The notes under the pieces: generated by a model
What the model saw: only the letters and a program-made list of their open reading frames with translations
What the model was told of the DNA's origin: nothing
The model's database searches: none
Shown: positions 24,058 to 33,839 of the stretch, piece after piece
Position numbering within the stretch: position 1 is the first letter of the stretch
Layout of the letters: the number at the start of each line of letters is the position of its first letter
Made by a program: the position numbers and the translations under genes
DNA from: Metabacillus sp. FJAT-52054
GTDB taxonomy: Bacteria; Bacillota; Bacilli; Bacillales; Bacillaceae
Direction of reading: 5' to 3'
Assembly: GCF_037201815.1 (NCBI RefSeq)
Contig: NZ_CP147407.1
Span: 434,001 to 498,000, forward strand
Length of the DNA stretch: 64,000 nucleotides

Positions 24058-25107
24058 TTACACCGTCTTAACCGGCACCGGCAAAATCTTCACCAGCTCC
24101 CCGAGCGCTTCCTCCGCGTTTTTCACAGAAAGCGTAATTCTCTCTTCCTCCGAATACCGCATTGCAGTGTGCTCATAGCGCGGGTCATAGTAGTATTCAA
24201 GGAGCAGCATGACCGCGTCCTCGTATTCGCGTGCGTTGAGGGACGCTTCAATTTGAGCGGCTGCCGGTGTATGAATGCGGGCTTTTATCCGGTAGAAGGC
24301 CTTCATGCACTCTTCATGATGCTCCCATGGCTGATAGTCTTCGACGAGGAACCGAGCGCGCTCGGCTCTTGGGATGTCGAGGAACAGCTGGGTTCCCTGT
24401 TCTTTCTTTTCCGCGATAAATTCGGGAAGTACGGCTTTCCCGATTCGCTTGCTTTCCGCTTCCAGCACGACATAGGAAGAGGCCTGAAGCGGGAGGGCTT
24501 CTTTGATCAGCAGGGAATCGAACGTTTTCTGATTGTGGGGATTCAGTCCGATCTGACCGAAGATCGAGCCCCTGTGGTTCGCCATTCCTTCCAAATCCAG
24601 CACAGGATAGCCCTGTTCCTTTAGCTTATGGAGCAGCATCGTTTTTCCTGAGCCGGTATAGCCGTTCAGCACATAGGCATTCGGTCTGAAATTGATGGTT
24701 TCGATTTTATCGACAATCCACCTGCGGTACGCTCTCACTCCGCCATCCAGCCGGAACGTTTTATTGCCCATTAAATCAAGGACAGTGGCGGACGTTCTGC
24801 TCCGCATGCCCCCTCTCCAGCAGAAGACAGCCTTATGATTTGGGATGGCACTGAATGTTTTAATGAATTCCGGAAGCTTTGCCGACACAATTTCGAGTCC
24901 GCGGTCCTTTGCCGCCTGAACGCCGACCTGTTTATAGATGGTGCCGATCTCAGCCCGCTCCTCATCGTTAAAAAGGGGGATGTTCAAGGCGCCGGGAATA
25001 GTCGCTTCCTTGTATTCAGATGGAGAACGGACATCCACCGCCGTAATTTTCTTTTCTTTTTGCATTTCTAATAGCTGGTCAACCGTTAAGTCCTGAAACA
25101 CCGTCAT
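24058..25107 (-). CDS. mnmH: tRNA 2-selenouridine synthase MnmH (SelU/YbbB)
   Basis: A 349-residue two-domain enzyme that replaces sulfur by selenium in 2-thiouridine at wobble position 34 of certain tRNAs, using selenophosphate. The N-terminal rhodanese domain carries catalytic Cys96 in FCWRGGMRS. The P-loop domain has GYTGSGKT at 149-156. It lies 15 bp downstream of selD on the same strand, and these two genes suffice for the pathway. No selA or selB is seen, so selenium here probably goes to tRNA rather than to selenocysteine. ATG 25107 follows GAAGGGCGG. Confidence 0.92.
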   Translation of the reverse strand: MTVFQDLTVDQLLEMQKEKKITAVDVRSPSEYKEATIPGALNIPLFNDEERAEIGTIYKQVGVQAAKDRGLEIVSAKLPEFIKTFSAIPNHKAVFCWRGGMRSRTSATVLDLMGNKTFRLDGGVRAYRRWIVDKIETINFRPNAYVLNGYTGSGKTMLLHKLKEQGYPVLDLEGMANHRGSIFGQIGLNPHNQKTFDSLLIKEALPLQASSYVVLEAESKRIGKAVLPEFIAEKKEQGTQLFLDIPRAERARFLVEDYQPWEHHEECMKAFYRIKARIHTPAAAQIEASLNAREYEDAVMLLLEYYYDPRYEHTAMRYSEEERITLSVKNAEEALGELVKILPVPVKTV

Positions 25108-25122
25108 TCCGCCCTTCTACCG

Positions 25123-26175
25123 TTAAAGCTTCTCAGAAACCGTGATGTGTCCGGGATGATCCGCTGTTACTTCACCGATCATGGCCGCTTCCACACCAGC
25201 ATCCAGAAGGTCCTTTATCAGGGCATCTGCTTCTTCGCCTGCCACTGAAATGAGCAGTCCCCCGGATGTCACCGCATCGCACAATATATATTGATCAATC
25301 TGGTCCATGTTTTCCGGGAACGTCACATCACCCTGAAGATGGGCGAAATTGTTTTTCGTCCCGCCTGGAATGACGCCTTGTTCCGCAAGCTCCCGCACTC
25401 TCGGGAGGACAGGGACTGCTTCATTTGCAATCCGTACGCCTGCCTTGCTTCCTTTTGCCATCTCAGACGTGTGGCCGAGCAGCCCGAAGCCTGTAACATC
25501 CGTGCACGCATGAACATCATAAGCTGCCATCGTTTCAGCTGCCGTTTTATTTAGAGTTGCCATCACTTCTGTAACCCGGGCGATTTCTTCTTCCGTCAGC
25601 AAATCTCTTTTAATGGAAGAGGTCAGGATGCCGACACCGATCGGTTTCGTTAAAATCAGTTTGTCACCGGGCTTAGCGCCTGCATTAGCCCGTACTTTAT
25701 CAGGATGGACCGTTCCTGTCACCGCCAAACCGAATTTCGGTTCTTTATCTTCAATGGAATGGCCTCCGACCAGTGTCGCCCCGGCTTCTTTCAGCTTATC
25801 TCCTGCACCGCGGAGGATGTCGGCAAGAATCTGCTTGTCCAAGTCCGCAATCGGAAAAGCGACGATGTTCAATGCTGTAAGCGGTGTTCCTCCCATCGCA
25901 TAAATATCACTGATCGCATTCGCCGCGGCCACTTGACCGAAAGAATACGGGTCATCAACAATCGGGGTGAAGAAATCAAGCGTTTGGACAATCGCAAGGT
26001 CGTCCGTCAGACGGTACACTCCTGCATCGTCACTCGTATCAAGACCGACAAGCAAATCGGGATTGGGCATGGCAGGGGGGAGAGAGCGGATGACCTCCTG
26101 CAGATCAGCCGGTCCGATTTTGCAGCCGCAGCCGCCCTTTGTGGATAAGGATGTTAACTTTATTTTTTGTGTCAT
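25123..26175 (-). CDS. selD: Selenide, water dikinase SelD (selenophosphate synthetase)
   Basis: A 350-residue ATP-dependent enzyme making selenophosphate from selenide. The active site GGCGCKI has Cys16 in the position where some organisms carry selenocysteine, with Lys19, so this is the Cys form. NAISDIYAMGGTPLTALN and GGHSIEDKEPKFG are conserved ATP-binding blocks. ATG 26175 is chosen (AAAGGTTGG upstream) over the longer frame starting at 26244. It is the first gene of the selD-mnmH pair and is divergent from an ArsP-like permease. Confidence 0.93.
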   Translation of the reverse strand: MTQKIKLTSLSTKGGCGCKIGPADLQEVIRSLPPAMPNPDLLVGLDTSDDAGVYRLTDDLAIVQTLDFFTPIVDDPYSFGQVAAANAISDIYAMGGTPLTALNIVAFPIADLDKQILADILRGAGDKLKEAGATLVGGHSIEDKEPKFGLAVTGTVHPDKVRANAGAKPGDKLILTKPIGVGILTSSIKRDLLTEEEIARVTEVMATLNKTAAETMAAYDVHACTDVTGFGLLGHTSEMAKGSKAGVRIANEAVPVLPRVRELAEQGVIPGGTKNNFAHLQGDVTFPENMDQIDQYILCDAVTSGGLLISVAGEEADALIKDLLDAGVEAAMIGEVTADHPGHITVSEKL

Positions 26176-26312
26176 AATGACGCCAACCTTTCTGTATTCA
26201 CTATGATTAGTATAAATGACCTTACCCGAAAAAGCATGGCACAAGCCTGCTGCATATCTGACGTGATATAATTTGATATTGTCTTAATTTCTATTGAAAC
26301 GGGGAATGAAAA

Positions 26313-27377
26313 ATGGCTCAAAGTGCTCTTCAGCAAACACAGCCCTCTGGAAAAAAAACCATATGGCTTGTGACTCTGTTTCTAGTGATTGCTGCTGCAG
26401 GCCTATTATATGTAAAATGGGTGCCGTATCTTGAAAAGTCTTGGATCGCGGCCTCCACCCACTCTATCGGAGACTCGATTCTCGGCAGCCCTGAAGCAGG
26501 TACTTCTCCTTCGTGGAGCAATGCATGGGAATATGCTGCTGTCTATTTCAAGGCAGTCTGGAAAGCGGCCATTCTCGGCATCGTACTCGGCTCGCTCATT
26601 CAGGTGCTGCTCCCATCCCAATGGCTTTTGCGCGTCCTCGGAAAAACCACATTCGGCAGCACGGCTGTCGGAGGACTGGCTTCCCTTCCTGGGATGATGT
26701 GCACATGCTGTGCCGCACCGATGGCGGTAGGAATGCGGAAAAAGAACGTATCAGCGGGAGCAAGTCTCGCTTTCTGGATCGGAAATCCGGTGCTGAACCC
26801 GGCCGTTCTCGTCTTCATGACCTTTGTGCTTTCCTGGAAATTCACCTTGCTTCGTCTTGCTTTTGGACTCATCCTGACATTCGGCGTCAGCTACCTGGCC
26901 AACCGATTCATGAAGGAGGAGCCGCCGCTTACGGCAGAAAAGCTGATGGAGGAAGCGGAACAAGCACAATCCGGCTCCTTTCTTGCAAGATGGGGGAAAA
27001 GCCTTGGAACGATGTTCCTTTATGTCGTCCCGGCATATGTATTATCCGTTCTTCTGCTTGGCGCAGCGCGCGTCTGGCTGTTCCCGAACGTTGGTGAAGC
27101 TGCCGCTAACAGCATACTTGTTCTCATTCTATTCGCTGTCGCCGGCATGCTCTTCGTCATCCCGACCGCGGCCGAAATTCCAATCATCCAAACCTTTATG
27201 GCAGCAGGTCTCGGAGCAGGACCGGCCGGAGCACTCCTCATCACGCTTCCAGCCATCAGTCTCCCGTCACTGTTAATCGTTGCAGGTTCTTTTCCGAAAA
27301 AGGTTCTTGCTTTTGTGGCTGGGTCCGTCGTTTTGCTTGGGATAGCAGCCGGGTTAATAGGGATGCTTATATTGTAA
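26313..27377 (+). CDS. ArsP/UPF0718-like permease (YcgR type)
   Basis: A 354-residue membrane protein of the permease family PF03773, with two bundles of four helices. The half-repeat motif SLPGMMCTCCAAPMAVGMR carries a Cys pair in the loop where ArsP-type permeases have metalloid-binding Cys, and the second repeat VIPTAAEIPIIQ is in the C-terminal half. Such permeases export organoarsenicals or are uncharacterised. Divergence from selD, with 137 bp between, raises the possibility that it moves a selenium compound; this is inference only. Confidence 0.75.
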   Translation: MAQSALQQTQPSGKKTIWLVTLFLVIAAAGLLYVKWVPYLEKSWIAASTHSIGDSILGSPEAGTSPSWSNAWEYAAVYFKAVWKAAILGIVLGSLIQVLLPSQWLLRVLGKTTFGSTAVGGLASLPGMMCTCCAAPMAVGMRKKNVSAGASLAFWIGNPVLNPAVLVFMTFVLSWKFTLLRLAFGLILTFGVSYLANRFMKEEPPLTAEKLMEEAEQAQSGSFLARWGKSLGTMFLYVVPAYVLSVLLLGAARVWLFPNVGEAAANSILVLILFAVAGMLFVIPTAAEIPIIQTFMAAGLGAGPAGALLITLPAISLPSLLIVAGSFPKKVLAFVAGSVVLLGIAAGLIGMLIL

Positions 27378-27383
27378 GAGTGC

Positions 27384-27427
27384 AACCAGCTCTGTTCTGC
27401 TTTTTTGCGGTGCGGGGCTGGTTTTTT
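27384..27427 (+). terminator. Probable terminator of the ArsP-like gene
   Basis: AACCAGC (27384-27390) pairs with GCTGGTT (27417-27423), long loop, then TTTTT. Confidence 0.5.
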
Positions 27428-27523
27428 GTATGACAGAGGATTTAGCTCCGGCATCTCATCCGATTGTCTTTTTTTTCCTGAGAGGCAGTTTGCTTTACTT
27501 CGCCGATGCCCGCAAAAAAACAC

Positions 27524-27562
27524 CTTCAAAAAGTATGTTTCTACTTTCGAAGGTGTTTTTTT
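27524..27562. terminator. Bidirectional terminator before the permease at 27590
   Basis: AAAAAAACACCTTC (27524-27537) and GAAGGTGTTTTTTT (27549-27562) form a perfect 14-bp stem. Confidence 0.85.
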
Positions 27563-27589
27563 GTTTTGATTTTCTATCTTGTTCTTCAA

Positions 27590-28927
27590 TTATTTTGCAC
27601 GTTTCGGATATAAAAACGAAACAACCACCAAAACAACCAAAATTCCAAGGCAAACCGAAGTCCCGATCACATTGTCCTTATTTAATACAAAGGATATGAA
27701 GATGACAGCCAAAGACAGGCTTGCCGCAATCGTTGTAAATGGTGCCCATTTCAGCTTGAAAAACGGCTCCTTCGGATAGTGTTTGCGAAGCTTGATTTGG
27801 GCAAGGCATATTCCAAGCCAAATCAGCAATACAGTAAATCCGGGAATGGTCATTAAATAGCTGATGACTTCATCAGGTGTTTGGTAGGCCAGGAATACGC
27901 CAAAGGTAAGAGCGATGGCTGTAAGGGCAATTCCGTTAATCGGGATGTCCTGTTTAGAAAGCCTGGCAAGCCTTTTTGGTGCTTCGCCGTTTTGAGCCAT
28001 GGAGTATAACGTCCTTGATGTTGCGTAGATCCCGGAATTGGCTGCGGATAACACAGCTGTCAGCAGCACAAAGTTCATGACGTGGGCTGCTCCTGGAATG
28101 CCGATTGCCGTAAACACTTGAACAAATGGGCTTTCCTTGCCTGAGACCTCATTCCACGGAATTAAGCCGCAGATGATAAGAATCGGCAATACGTAGAATA
28201 GGATGACTCGGATCACAGTGCTTTTAATGACTTTTGGAAGCACTTTTTCGGCATCCTTTGTTTCGGTAACGGCCACTCCAATCAATTCCGCTCCGCCGTA
28301 AGAAAACATGACGACGAGGAGTGCAGCGAACATACCGCTTGCGCCATTAGGGAAAAACCCTCCGTGAGCTGTATAGTTGGAAATCGGATCTTCAACAGGG
28401 CTCGGAACAATGCCGAGGATCATGCAAAGCCCCAGGATAATAAACAGAGTAAGTGTAATGATCTTAATCCCTGCAAAGTAAAATTCAAATTCCCCGTAAA
28501 ATTTTACTTGGGTAAGGTTAATAGAAATGATAAATACCGCACAAATAAGAGCGAGCACCCATAACGGTACGGATGTGAACCAGAATTGCAGAAAGCTTCC
28601 GGCAGCGAGAACTTCTACAACCGTAACAATAATCCAGTTAATCCAGTAAAGCCATCCGGCAATAAAGGATGTCCTGGCACCAAAAGCCTTTGAAAGTAAA
28701 TGCTGGGTATTGTGATTCGGGTAGACAGAGGCCATCTCTGCCAGTGCTGACATCACAATAAACAGCAAAAGACCTCCAAGTAAATAAGCAAACACCACAC
28801 TCGGTCCTGCCATATTCAATGTATCGGAACTGCCTTTAAAAATACCTGTTCCAATCATCCCTGCAAGAGCGATGAATTGGACATGCCTTGGCAGCAAGCC
28901 TTTTCTAAGAGTATTGTCCTGTTCCAT
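27590..28927 (-). CDS. Amino acid permease, AAT family (YdgF/GABA permease-like)
   Basis: A 445-residue, 12-segment transporter. The N-terminus LRKGLLPRHVQFIALAGMIG then TGIFKGSS is the classical AAT-family signature, and SYGGAELIGVAVTETKDAEK is the conserved helix 6 to 7 block. It imports an amino acid by proton symport; the substrate is not evident. ATG 28927 is chosen because GGAAGGCAGGACG precedes it; the frame also runs up to a GTG at 28969 without a site. Confidence 0.85.
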   Translation of the reverse strand: MEQDNTLRKGLLPRHVQFIALAGMIGTGIFKGSSDTLNMAGPSVVFAYLLGGLLLFIVMSALAEMASVYPNHNTQHLLSKAFGARTSFIAGWLYWINWIIVTVVEVLAAGSFLQFWFTSVPLWVLALICAVFIISINLTQVKFYGEFEFYFAGIKIITLTLFIILGLCMILGIVPSPVEDPISNYTAHGGFFPNGASGMFAALLVVMFSYGGAELIGVAVTETKDAEKVLPKVIKSTVIRVILFYVLPILIICGLIPWNEVSGKESPFVQVFTAIGIPGAAHVMNFVLLTAVLSAANSGIYATSRTLYSMAQNGEAPKRLARLSKQDIPINGIALTAIALTFGVFLAYQTPDEVISYLMTIPGFTVLLIWLGICLAQIKLRKHYPKEPFFKLKWAPFTTIAASLSLAVIFISFVLNKDNVIGTSVCLGILVVLVVVSFLYPKRAK

Positions 28928-29431
28928 AAAATCGTCCTGCCTTCCTGATATACGATCTATCTGTTTCACTTAAACGCTTTTATGCTTTTGTGCATTCAAG
29001 TTACTAGTATAAGTGCGCTGCTGCTCTCCGTCAATTTTCATATTTAGAGATGGTGCCTGCTATAGTATGTAAGTCCAGTTATTTCTTAAATAGAGGAAAA
29101 ATATAATTCGTTTTAAAACGTATTAGGTACAAAAAGGTGGAAGCTGCAAACTTGATGGATGAAATAATGGAAGTGATTCAGATGCAGCGAATAAAAAACT
29201 GGACAAGTTGAAAAGAGCTTGGATGATTCCAAGCTTATTTTTTTTACCCTATAACGTTAGTATCCACTCTTTCAGAAAGGATGTTTGTAAAAAATATATA
29301 AATTTAAATCACTCTATAAAAGTAGGTATATTGACCGATATAAGGGTTAGCACCAAAATATTGGAAGCGAATACAAAGAGAAGTCGCTTTCATGATGTCT
29401 ATGAATCAGGCGTACTTGGGGAGGGAATCAT
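28928..29431. other. Intergenic region with an orphan terminator
   Basis: A plus-strand hairpin AGCTTGG/CCAAGCT (29216-29235) with a following T-run stands with no evident gene before it. A short frame (RYKKVEAANLMDEIMEVIQ) ends at the TGA just before it and may be the tail of a lost gene, or a 19-residue peptide from TTG 29152. A 79-residue frame from 29208 overlaps the terminator and is not credible. Confidence 0.4.
29216..29245 (+). terminator. Orphan intrinsic terminator
   Basis: AGCTTGG (29216-29222) pairs with CCAAGCT (29229-29235), then TATTTTTTTTT. Confidence 0.8.
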
Positions 29432-31138
29432 TTGTTTCAAAAGATGAAGTGGAAAAATATCAAAATCCGCGGGAAGTATAACCTTATTTTTTCATTTGCT
29501 GCGGCAGCATTTTTAGTATCTGTACTTATAACTTATTTTTATCTGGATTTATCAAGCCGTGAATTGAAAGAGACAAGGTCGAAAAATGAACTGTCTATGT
29601 ATGCGGGAGAGCTTGTTTCTCTCTATCAGGAAAAATATCTGCTAATCCCTGAATACATTTTGCTTTCGGATGATGAGAAGCTGAATGAGTATTTACAGTA
29701 CAGCGGGAAATTCGTGGAAACAGCTAAAAAGTTAAAGCCACAGCTGAGCAGGGAACAAATCTCTACCTTCAACAAGCTTATTGACAATAACAATAAACTG
29801 GATCAGCAGTTCTTCAGCGTGGTGGTTCCAAACGTTCAGCAGATCAATACAGCCGAGTATAAAGAAATGCAGGCACTGGTCAATAAGCTGAAAGAGGATA
29901 CATCGAAGCTCGGGGATGAACTGAAAAACGCAGCAGCTGACTCCAGTGAGAAAGCAATGGATACCTCTTTAAACCATCTATCCAATGTTACACTAATCCT
30001 CATCATTACGGCCGTTGCTTCCATCTGCCTCTCGTTTTTGCTGCTTTATTTAGTCAGCATGAACATCAGGAAGAACTTGAATAATGTGATTAAGGTGAGT
30101 GAGGAGATTGCAGGCGGCGTATTAAATGTAAAGAATTTGGATTATGAAGGAACAGATGAAATTGGTCAGCTGTCGAAATCCATTAACTATATGGGACAGC
30201 GTCTTCGTGACATGATTTCCTCCATCTCGAATCTTTCCAAAGAGGTGGACCAGCAAAGTACCACTCTCCTTGAATCGACGGAAGAAGTGAAACAGGGAAG
30301 CGAGCAGATTGCCGTAACCATTGAAGATATTTCGAAAAATGGCCATTCTCAAGCGGAGAATGCAGCCAAAATTTCGTTGAATACGCAAGCGTTTAGTGAC
30401 GAAATGGCAAGTGCCAAACAAAATACAGTGAAATTAGTAGATTTTACGAATCAAATTCTTCAAGTCTCTATTAATGGAGATCAACAGATGCATGAGTCAC
30501 AGAAGCAAATGAAAATCATCAATGAACTCGTTGAAACATCTGTTCATAAAGTGAAAGGTTTAGAAGCGAAGACCCAATCCATTTCTGAGATTGTGGCTGT
30601 CATAAGGTCCATTGCCGATCAAACAAACCTTTTAGCACTCAATGCTTCCATTGAAGCAGCCAGAGCGGGAGAGGCTGGAAAAGGGTTTGCAGTTGTTGCA
30701 AGCGAGGTTCGAAAACTGGCTGAGCAAGTATCAAATTCCAGTCAAAGCATTTCATCCATTGTTTACAGTGTAAAAGAGGAGACGACTGACATAGCGAAGG
30801 ATTTGACACAGGGATTTGCCGAGGTCCATAAAGGATCAGAACAATTTGAGTTAACGAGGAAACAATTTTCGGATATTAAAGGCCAGGTAGCTGAAATGTC
30901 AGACCAGGTAAAGAATATTTCATCTATTTTTAGCTCTGTTCAGGAATCCGGTCAGGAAATCAATGAATCCGTCGAACATATTGCTGCGGCATCCGAGGAA
31001 GCAGCTGCAGGATCCGAAGAAATTTCTGCTGCTGCACATGAACAAAGCCACTCGATTGACAGCATTTTTTCCAGTGCAAAAATGCTGACCGGGATGGTCG
31101 AACAAATGAACGGCTTAATCAAGAAGTTTCAGCTCTAA
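29432..31138 (+). CDS. Methyl-accepting chemotaxis protein
   Basis: A 568-residue chemoreceptor. It has a membrane segment at about 18-40, an extracellular four-helix sensor of about 145 residues, a second segment at about 186-208, a HAMP domain, and a long cytoplasmic coiled coil. The hairpin tip [20 protein letters not shown] binds CheA/CheW, and glutamine/glutamate pairs mark methylation helices. It passes attractant signals to the flagellar motor. TTG 29432 with GGGGAGGG upstream is the start. The next gene, a sugar-binding lipoprotein, starts 5 bases after the stop, so the two are probably co-transcribed and the binding protein may present ligand to this receptor. Confidence 0.9.
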   Translation: MFQKMKWKNIKIRGKYNLIFSFAAAAFLVSVLITYFYLDLSSRELKETRSKNELSMYAGELVSLYQEKYLLIPEYILLSDDEKLNEYLQYSGKFVETAKKLKPQLSREQISTFNKLIDNNNKLDQQFFSVVVPNVQQINTAEYKEMQALVNKLKEDTSKLGDELKNAAADSSEKAMDTSLNHLSNVTLILIITAVASICLSFLLLYLVSMNIRKNLNNVIKVSEEIAGGVLNVKNLDYEGTDEIGQLSKSINYMGQRLRDMISSISNLSKEVDQQSTTLLESTEEVKQGSEQIAVTIEDISKNGHSQAENAAKISLNTQAFSDEMASAKQNTVKLVDFTNQILQVSINGDQQMHESQKQMKIINELVETSVHKVKGLEAKTQSISEIVAVIRSIADQTNLLALNASIEAARAGEAGKGFAVVASEVRKLAEQVSNSSQSISSIVYSVKEETTDIAKDLTQGFAEVHKGSEQFELTRKQFSDIKGQVAEMSDQVKNISSIFSSVQESGQEINESVEHIAAASEEAAAGSEEISAAAHEQSHSIDSIFSSAKMLTGMVEQMNGLIKKFQL

Positions 31139-31143
31139 GAAGG

Positions 31144-32226
31144 ATGGGGGAGAAAGAATTGCTTAAAGTTCTTCACAAAAACAGCCAGGTATGCATCCTG
31201 TTTCTAATCATGCTCCTATTCAATTCCGCATGTACCAATCAAGTTGCAGATGAACCTAACAAAGCTGATCGGATAAAGCTGGTTTCTGATGACGGGAAGC
31301 CTTATATTGGATTTGTATTAGATACGCTTAAAGAGGAGCGCTGGTATAAGGATAAGGCTTTATTTGAAGAGAAGGTCGTTCAAATGGGGGGACAGGTGAA
31401 AACATTAGCTGCCAATGGACTGGATGATATTCAAATAAAGCAAGCCGAACTGTTAATTCAAGAAGGGGCAGATGTATTGGTCGTCGTACCTCATAATGCT
31501 GAAATATCGGGCAAGATTGTAGAAATGGCTCACAAAGCAGGTGTAAAGGTTATTTCCTATGACCGATTGATAAAAAACTCAAAAGTTGATTATTATATTT
31601 CATTTGATAATGAAAAGGTTGGAGAACTGCAGGCTAGTGAGGTTGTTAAAAAAGTATCAAAAGGGAATTTTGCCTACATAGGCGGAGCAGAATCTGATAA
31701 TAATGCAGTGCTATTTCGGGAAGGTGCGATGAAGGTTATTCAACCGCTCATCGACAAAGGCGATATTAAAATAGTCTATGACCAATACACCGATGAATGG
31801 AAACCGGAAACAGCGCAGGAGAATATGCAGTCAGCTCTACAACAAAATTCAAATCAAATCGATGCTGTTATAGCTGCAAACGATGGTACAGCTGGCGGGG
31901 TAATCAATGCCTTGTCCTCTGCCGGACTATCGGGCAACATTCCTGTATCTGGGCAGGATGCTGAGTTAATGGGTGTAAAACGAATCGTTGAAGGGACACA
32001 AACGATGACTGTGTATAAACCAATCACTCTGCTGGCAGAGAAAGTTGCTGAAGTAGCAGTGAAGGCAGCAAAAGGAGAAAAGGTAGCAACGGATCGAACA
32101 GTGAATAATGGAGAAATAGACGTTCCCTCCATTCTATTGGATCCTATAGCTGTTACAAAAAATAACATTAAAGACACGGTCATTAAAGATGGTTATTTAA
32201 CAGAAGAAGAACTATATAAAAAATAA
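31144..32226 (+). CDS. XylF-like sugar-binding lipoprotein
   Basis: A 360-residue periplasmic binding protein type 1 of the D-xylose/ribose group. The signal peptide ends in a lipobox before Cys30 (LFNSAC). Conserved blocks: YIGFVLDTLKEERW, DVLVVVPHNAEISGKI, KVISYDRLIKN, IDAVIAANDGTAGGVI and IPVSGQDAELMG. No ABC ATPase or permease gene is adjacent; the terminator follows at 32293. It is therefore an orphan binding protein paired with a chemoreceptor and may work in sugar sensing rather than transport, or lend to a transporter elsewhere. Confidence 0.85.
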   Translation: MGEKELLKVLHKNSQVCILFLIMLLFNSACTNQVADEPNKADRIKLVSDDGKPYIGFVLDTLKEERWYKDKALFEEKVVQMGGQVKTLAANGLDDIQIKQAELLIQEGADVLVVVPHNAEISGKIVEMAHKAGVKVISYDRLIKNSKVDYYISFDNEKVGELQASEVVKKVSKGNFAYIGGAESDNNAVLFREGAMKVIQPLIDKGDIKIVYDQYTDEWKPETAQENMQSALQQNSNQIDAVIAANDGTAGGVINALSSAGLSGNIPVSGQDAELMGVKRIVEGTQTMTVYKPITLLAEKVAEVAVKAAKGEKVATDRTVNNGEIDVPSILLDPIAVTKNNIKDTVIKDGYLTEEELYKK

Positions 32227-32292
32227 TGCATTTATCGTTCAAATAAGATTCCTAAATAATAATGTGACAAAATATAATAACAAGAAAAAGGA

Positions 32293-32325
32293 TAAAGCTG
32301 CCGGACACAAAGCCCGGCAGCTTTA
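32293..32325. terminator. Bidirectional terminator after the chemoreceptor operon
   Basis: TAAAGCTGCCGG (32293-32304) pairs perfectly with CCGGCAGCTTTA (32314-32325); also serves the convergent yfmQ-like gene. Confidence 0.75.
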
Positions 32326-32330
32326 ATTAC

Positions 32331-32768
32331 TTATGAATAAATGAAATTTCCATTCCCTGCCAATGGCGTGGATTGGAGAGTCTCAGACCGCAGACTATAG
32401 GCTGCTGCCTTCTTGTTATACTGCTTGAATACATCCACATGATTGCTGTAAATATACACAGACAGCCTGACATCCATTTTGCCCTTCTTTGTATCAATGA
32501 CCAATGGGGTTCCGGTGTTCTCTGAAGGGACATCATATTCATCATATCGATCAAAAAATGTCGCTTCATTAAATTGGTTAATAAATTGAATTTTTTCTTC
32601 TCCCTCCAAACGTTTTCCTCTTAGGGTTATAGTGGTGGTCTCTTCACTGAGCCTTGCATGCAAGGCGAATTTGTTAAGAAGCCATTCCATAACGAAGGTT
32701 GGAGGACTTGCAAGTACTACTTTAAGAGTGCTGATAACTATTAGGAAAATGATAAACCAGGTTGTCAT
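32331..32768 (-). CDS. yfmQ: YfmQ-family protein
   Basis: A 145-residue protein with one N-terminal membrane segment (FIIFLIVISTLKVVLA) and an extracellular beta-rich domain. The blocks ITLRGKRLEGEEKIQFINQFNEA, TGTPLVIDTKKGKMDVRLSV and VFKQYNKKAAAYSLRSE match Bacillus YfmQ as I recall it. Function is unknown. GGAGATG precedes ATG 32768. Confidence 0.75.
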   Translation of the reverse strand: MTTWFIIFLIVISTLKVVLASPPTFVMEWLLNKFALHARLSEETTTITLRGKRLEGEEKIQFINQFNEATFFDRYDEYDVPSENTGTPLVIDTKKGKMDVRLSVYIYSNHVDVFKQYNKKAAAYSLRSETLQSTPLAGNGNFIYS

Positions 32769-32938
32769 TTATCGTTCATCTCCGTAACGTTTAATAATAC
32801 AACTTCCTAATCATCGTATCACAGGAACGGTCGGTTATCTTTGTACATTGTATGAAGTTTAGATGAGGAAATACTTTTTCAATTTAACAGCCCTTCGGCT
32901 TTTACAAAATCTCGTACAGGTCCTATATAAGCAAAAAT

Positions 32939-32969
32939 AGAGACGGCGCAATGGATAAGCGCCGTCTCT
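32939..32969 (-). terminator. Terminator of the SGNH hydrolase gene
   Basis: AGAGACGGCGC (32939-32949) and GCGCCGTCTCT (32959-32969) form a perfect 11-bp stem directly at the stop codon. Confidence 0.75.
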
Positions 32970-33646
32970 TATTTTTCCTCCCCGCCATTTAAAAAAGCAG
33001 AGATTTCCCTGCCAACTACTCTGTACCCTGCAGGAGTTAAGTGAATCCCGTCATCACTAATCAAATTCTGAAGGCTGCCAGCTTGTCTCAAAGCGGTCCT
33101 GACGTCTGCTTTCCCCACTTGCATTTCATCGGCCAGGTTCATTAAGCGGTCATTATACATCCCATGCCAATGCTCCATGCCGCCCTTCAAACTGATCCAA
33201 TGACCAATGGAGCTGCCATATTGCTGGAACAAATATTGGTAGTACCGCACAGGGTCCAGCGGGGGAAGGGTCATCACAATCGGGATAATCCCGGCCTTTT
33301 TCATTTTCTCCATCATCATTTTCACATTTTCAATATAGCGATCGACAGGAACAGTGGCTTGATGCTCCGAATCAGGATGTTCCACCACTTCATTCCAGTT
33401 GAAATTGCAGTCATTCCCGCCAATTGCGATGATGACGAAATCAGGATTTTCCTCCAGCACATCCTTCTGCAGTCTCCTCAGAAGAAGATCAGAATTATCG
33501 TTGAATACCCCTTTATTGAGCACGGTTATATCAGGCTTCAAAAATTCCTTCAGATAATAGGGATAATTCTTTTTGGTTATTCTTAATCTCCCTTTATCAA
33601 GCGTTACGCCCCTCGTCAAACTGTCACCAAAGCAAACGATTTTCAT
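32969..33646 (-). CDS. SGNH/GDSL-family hydrolase
   Basis: A 225-residue cytoplasmic esterase or lipase. The four blocks are present: block I FGDSLTRG (Ser), block II around NKG, block III IGGNDC (Asn) and block V DGIHLTPAGY (Asp-His). The family hydrolyses esters of lipids, acyl groups or sugars; the substrate is unknown. No signal peptide. It is a monocistronic gene with its own terminator. Confidence 0.85.
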   Translation of the reverse strand: MKIVCFGDSLTRGVTLDKGRLRITKKNYPYYLKEFLKPDITVLNKGVFNDNSDLLLRRLQKDVLEENPDFVIIAIGGNDCNFNWNEVVEHPDSEHQATVPVDRYIENVKMMMEKMKKAGIIPIVMTLPPLDPVRYYQYLFQQYGSSIGHWISLKGGMEHWHGMYNDRLMNLADEMQVGKADVRTALRQAGSLQNLISDDGIHLTPAGYRVVGREISAFLNGGEEK

Positions 33647-33839
33647 CTCTGTTTATCCCCGTGTTCTATAGTTTGATGTTCACATGAGCTGAAAGGTCAA
33701 CACTTTACTCTATTCATAGTGATAGAAGAAGGTATAGGTAGAAGCGACAAAAATAGTTAAAATCGTGCAGTTTTATTTATAATTCGCGTTTAATTGCCAA
33801 TGATAAGAAATGAAAATTATAGGAAAAAAGGGGTTCAGG

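Noticed and set aside
29100..29431. Cyclic di-GMP riboswitch before the chemoreceptor gene
   Set aside because: I looked for the conserved core and found only an unrelated terminator hairpin.
29208..29447. 79-residue frame between the permease and chemoreceptor genes
   Set aside because: It begins inside a strong terminator, lacks a ribosome binding site and has no family resemblance; it overlaps the chemoreceptor start.
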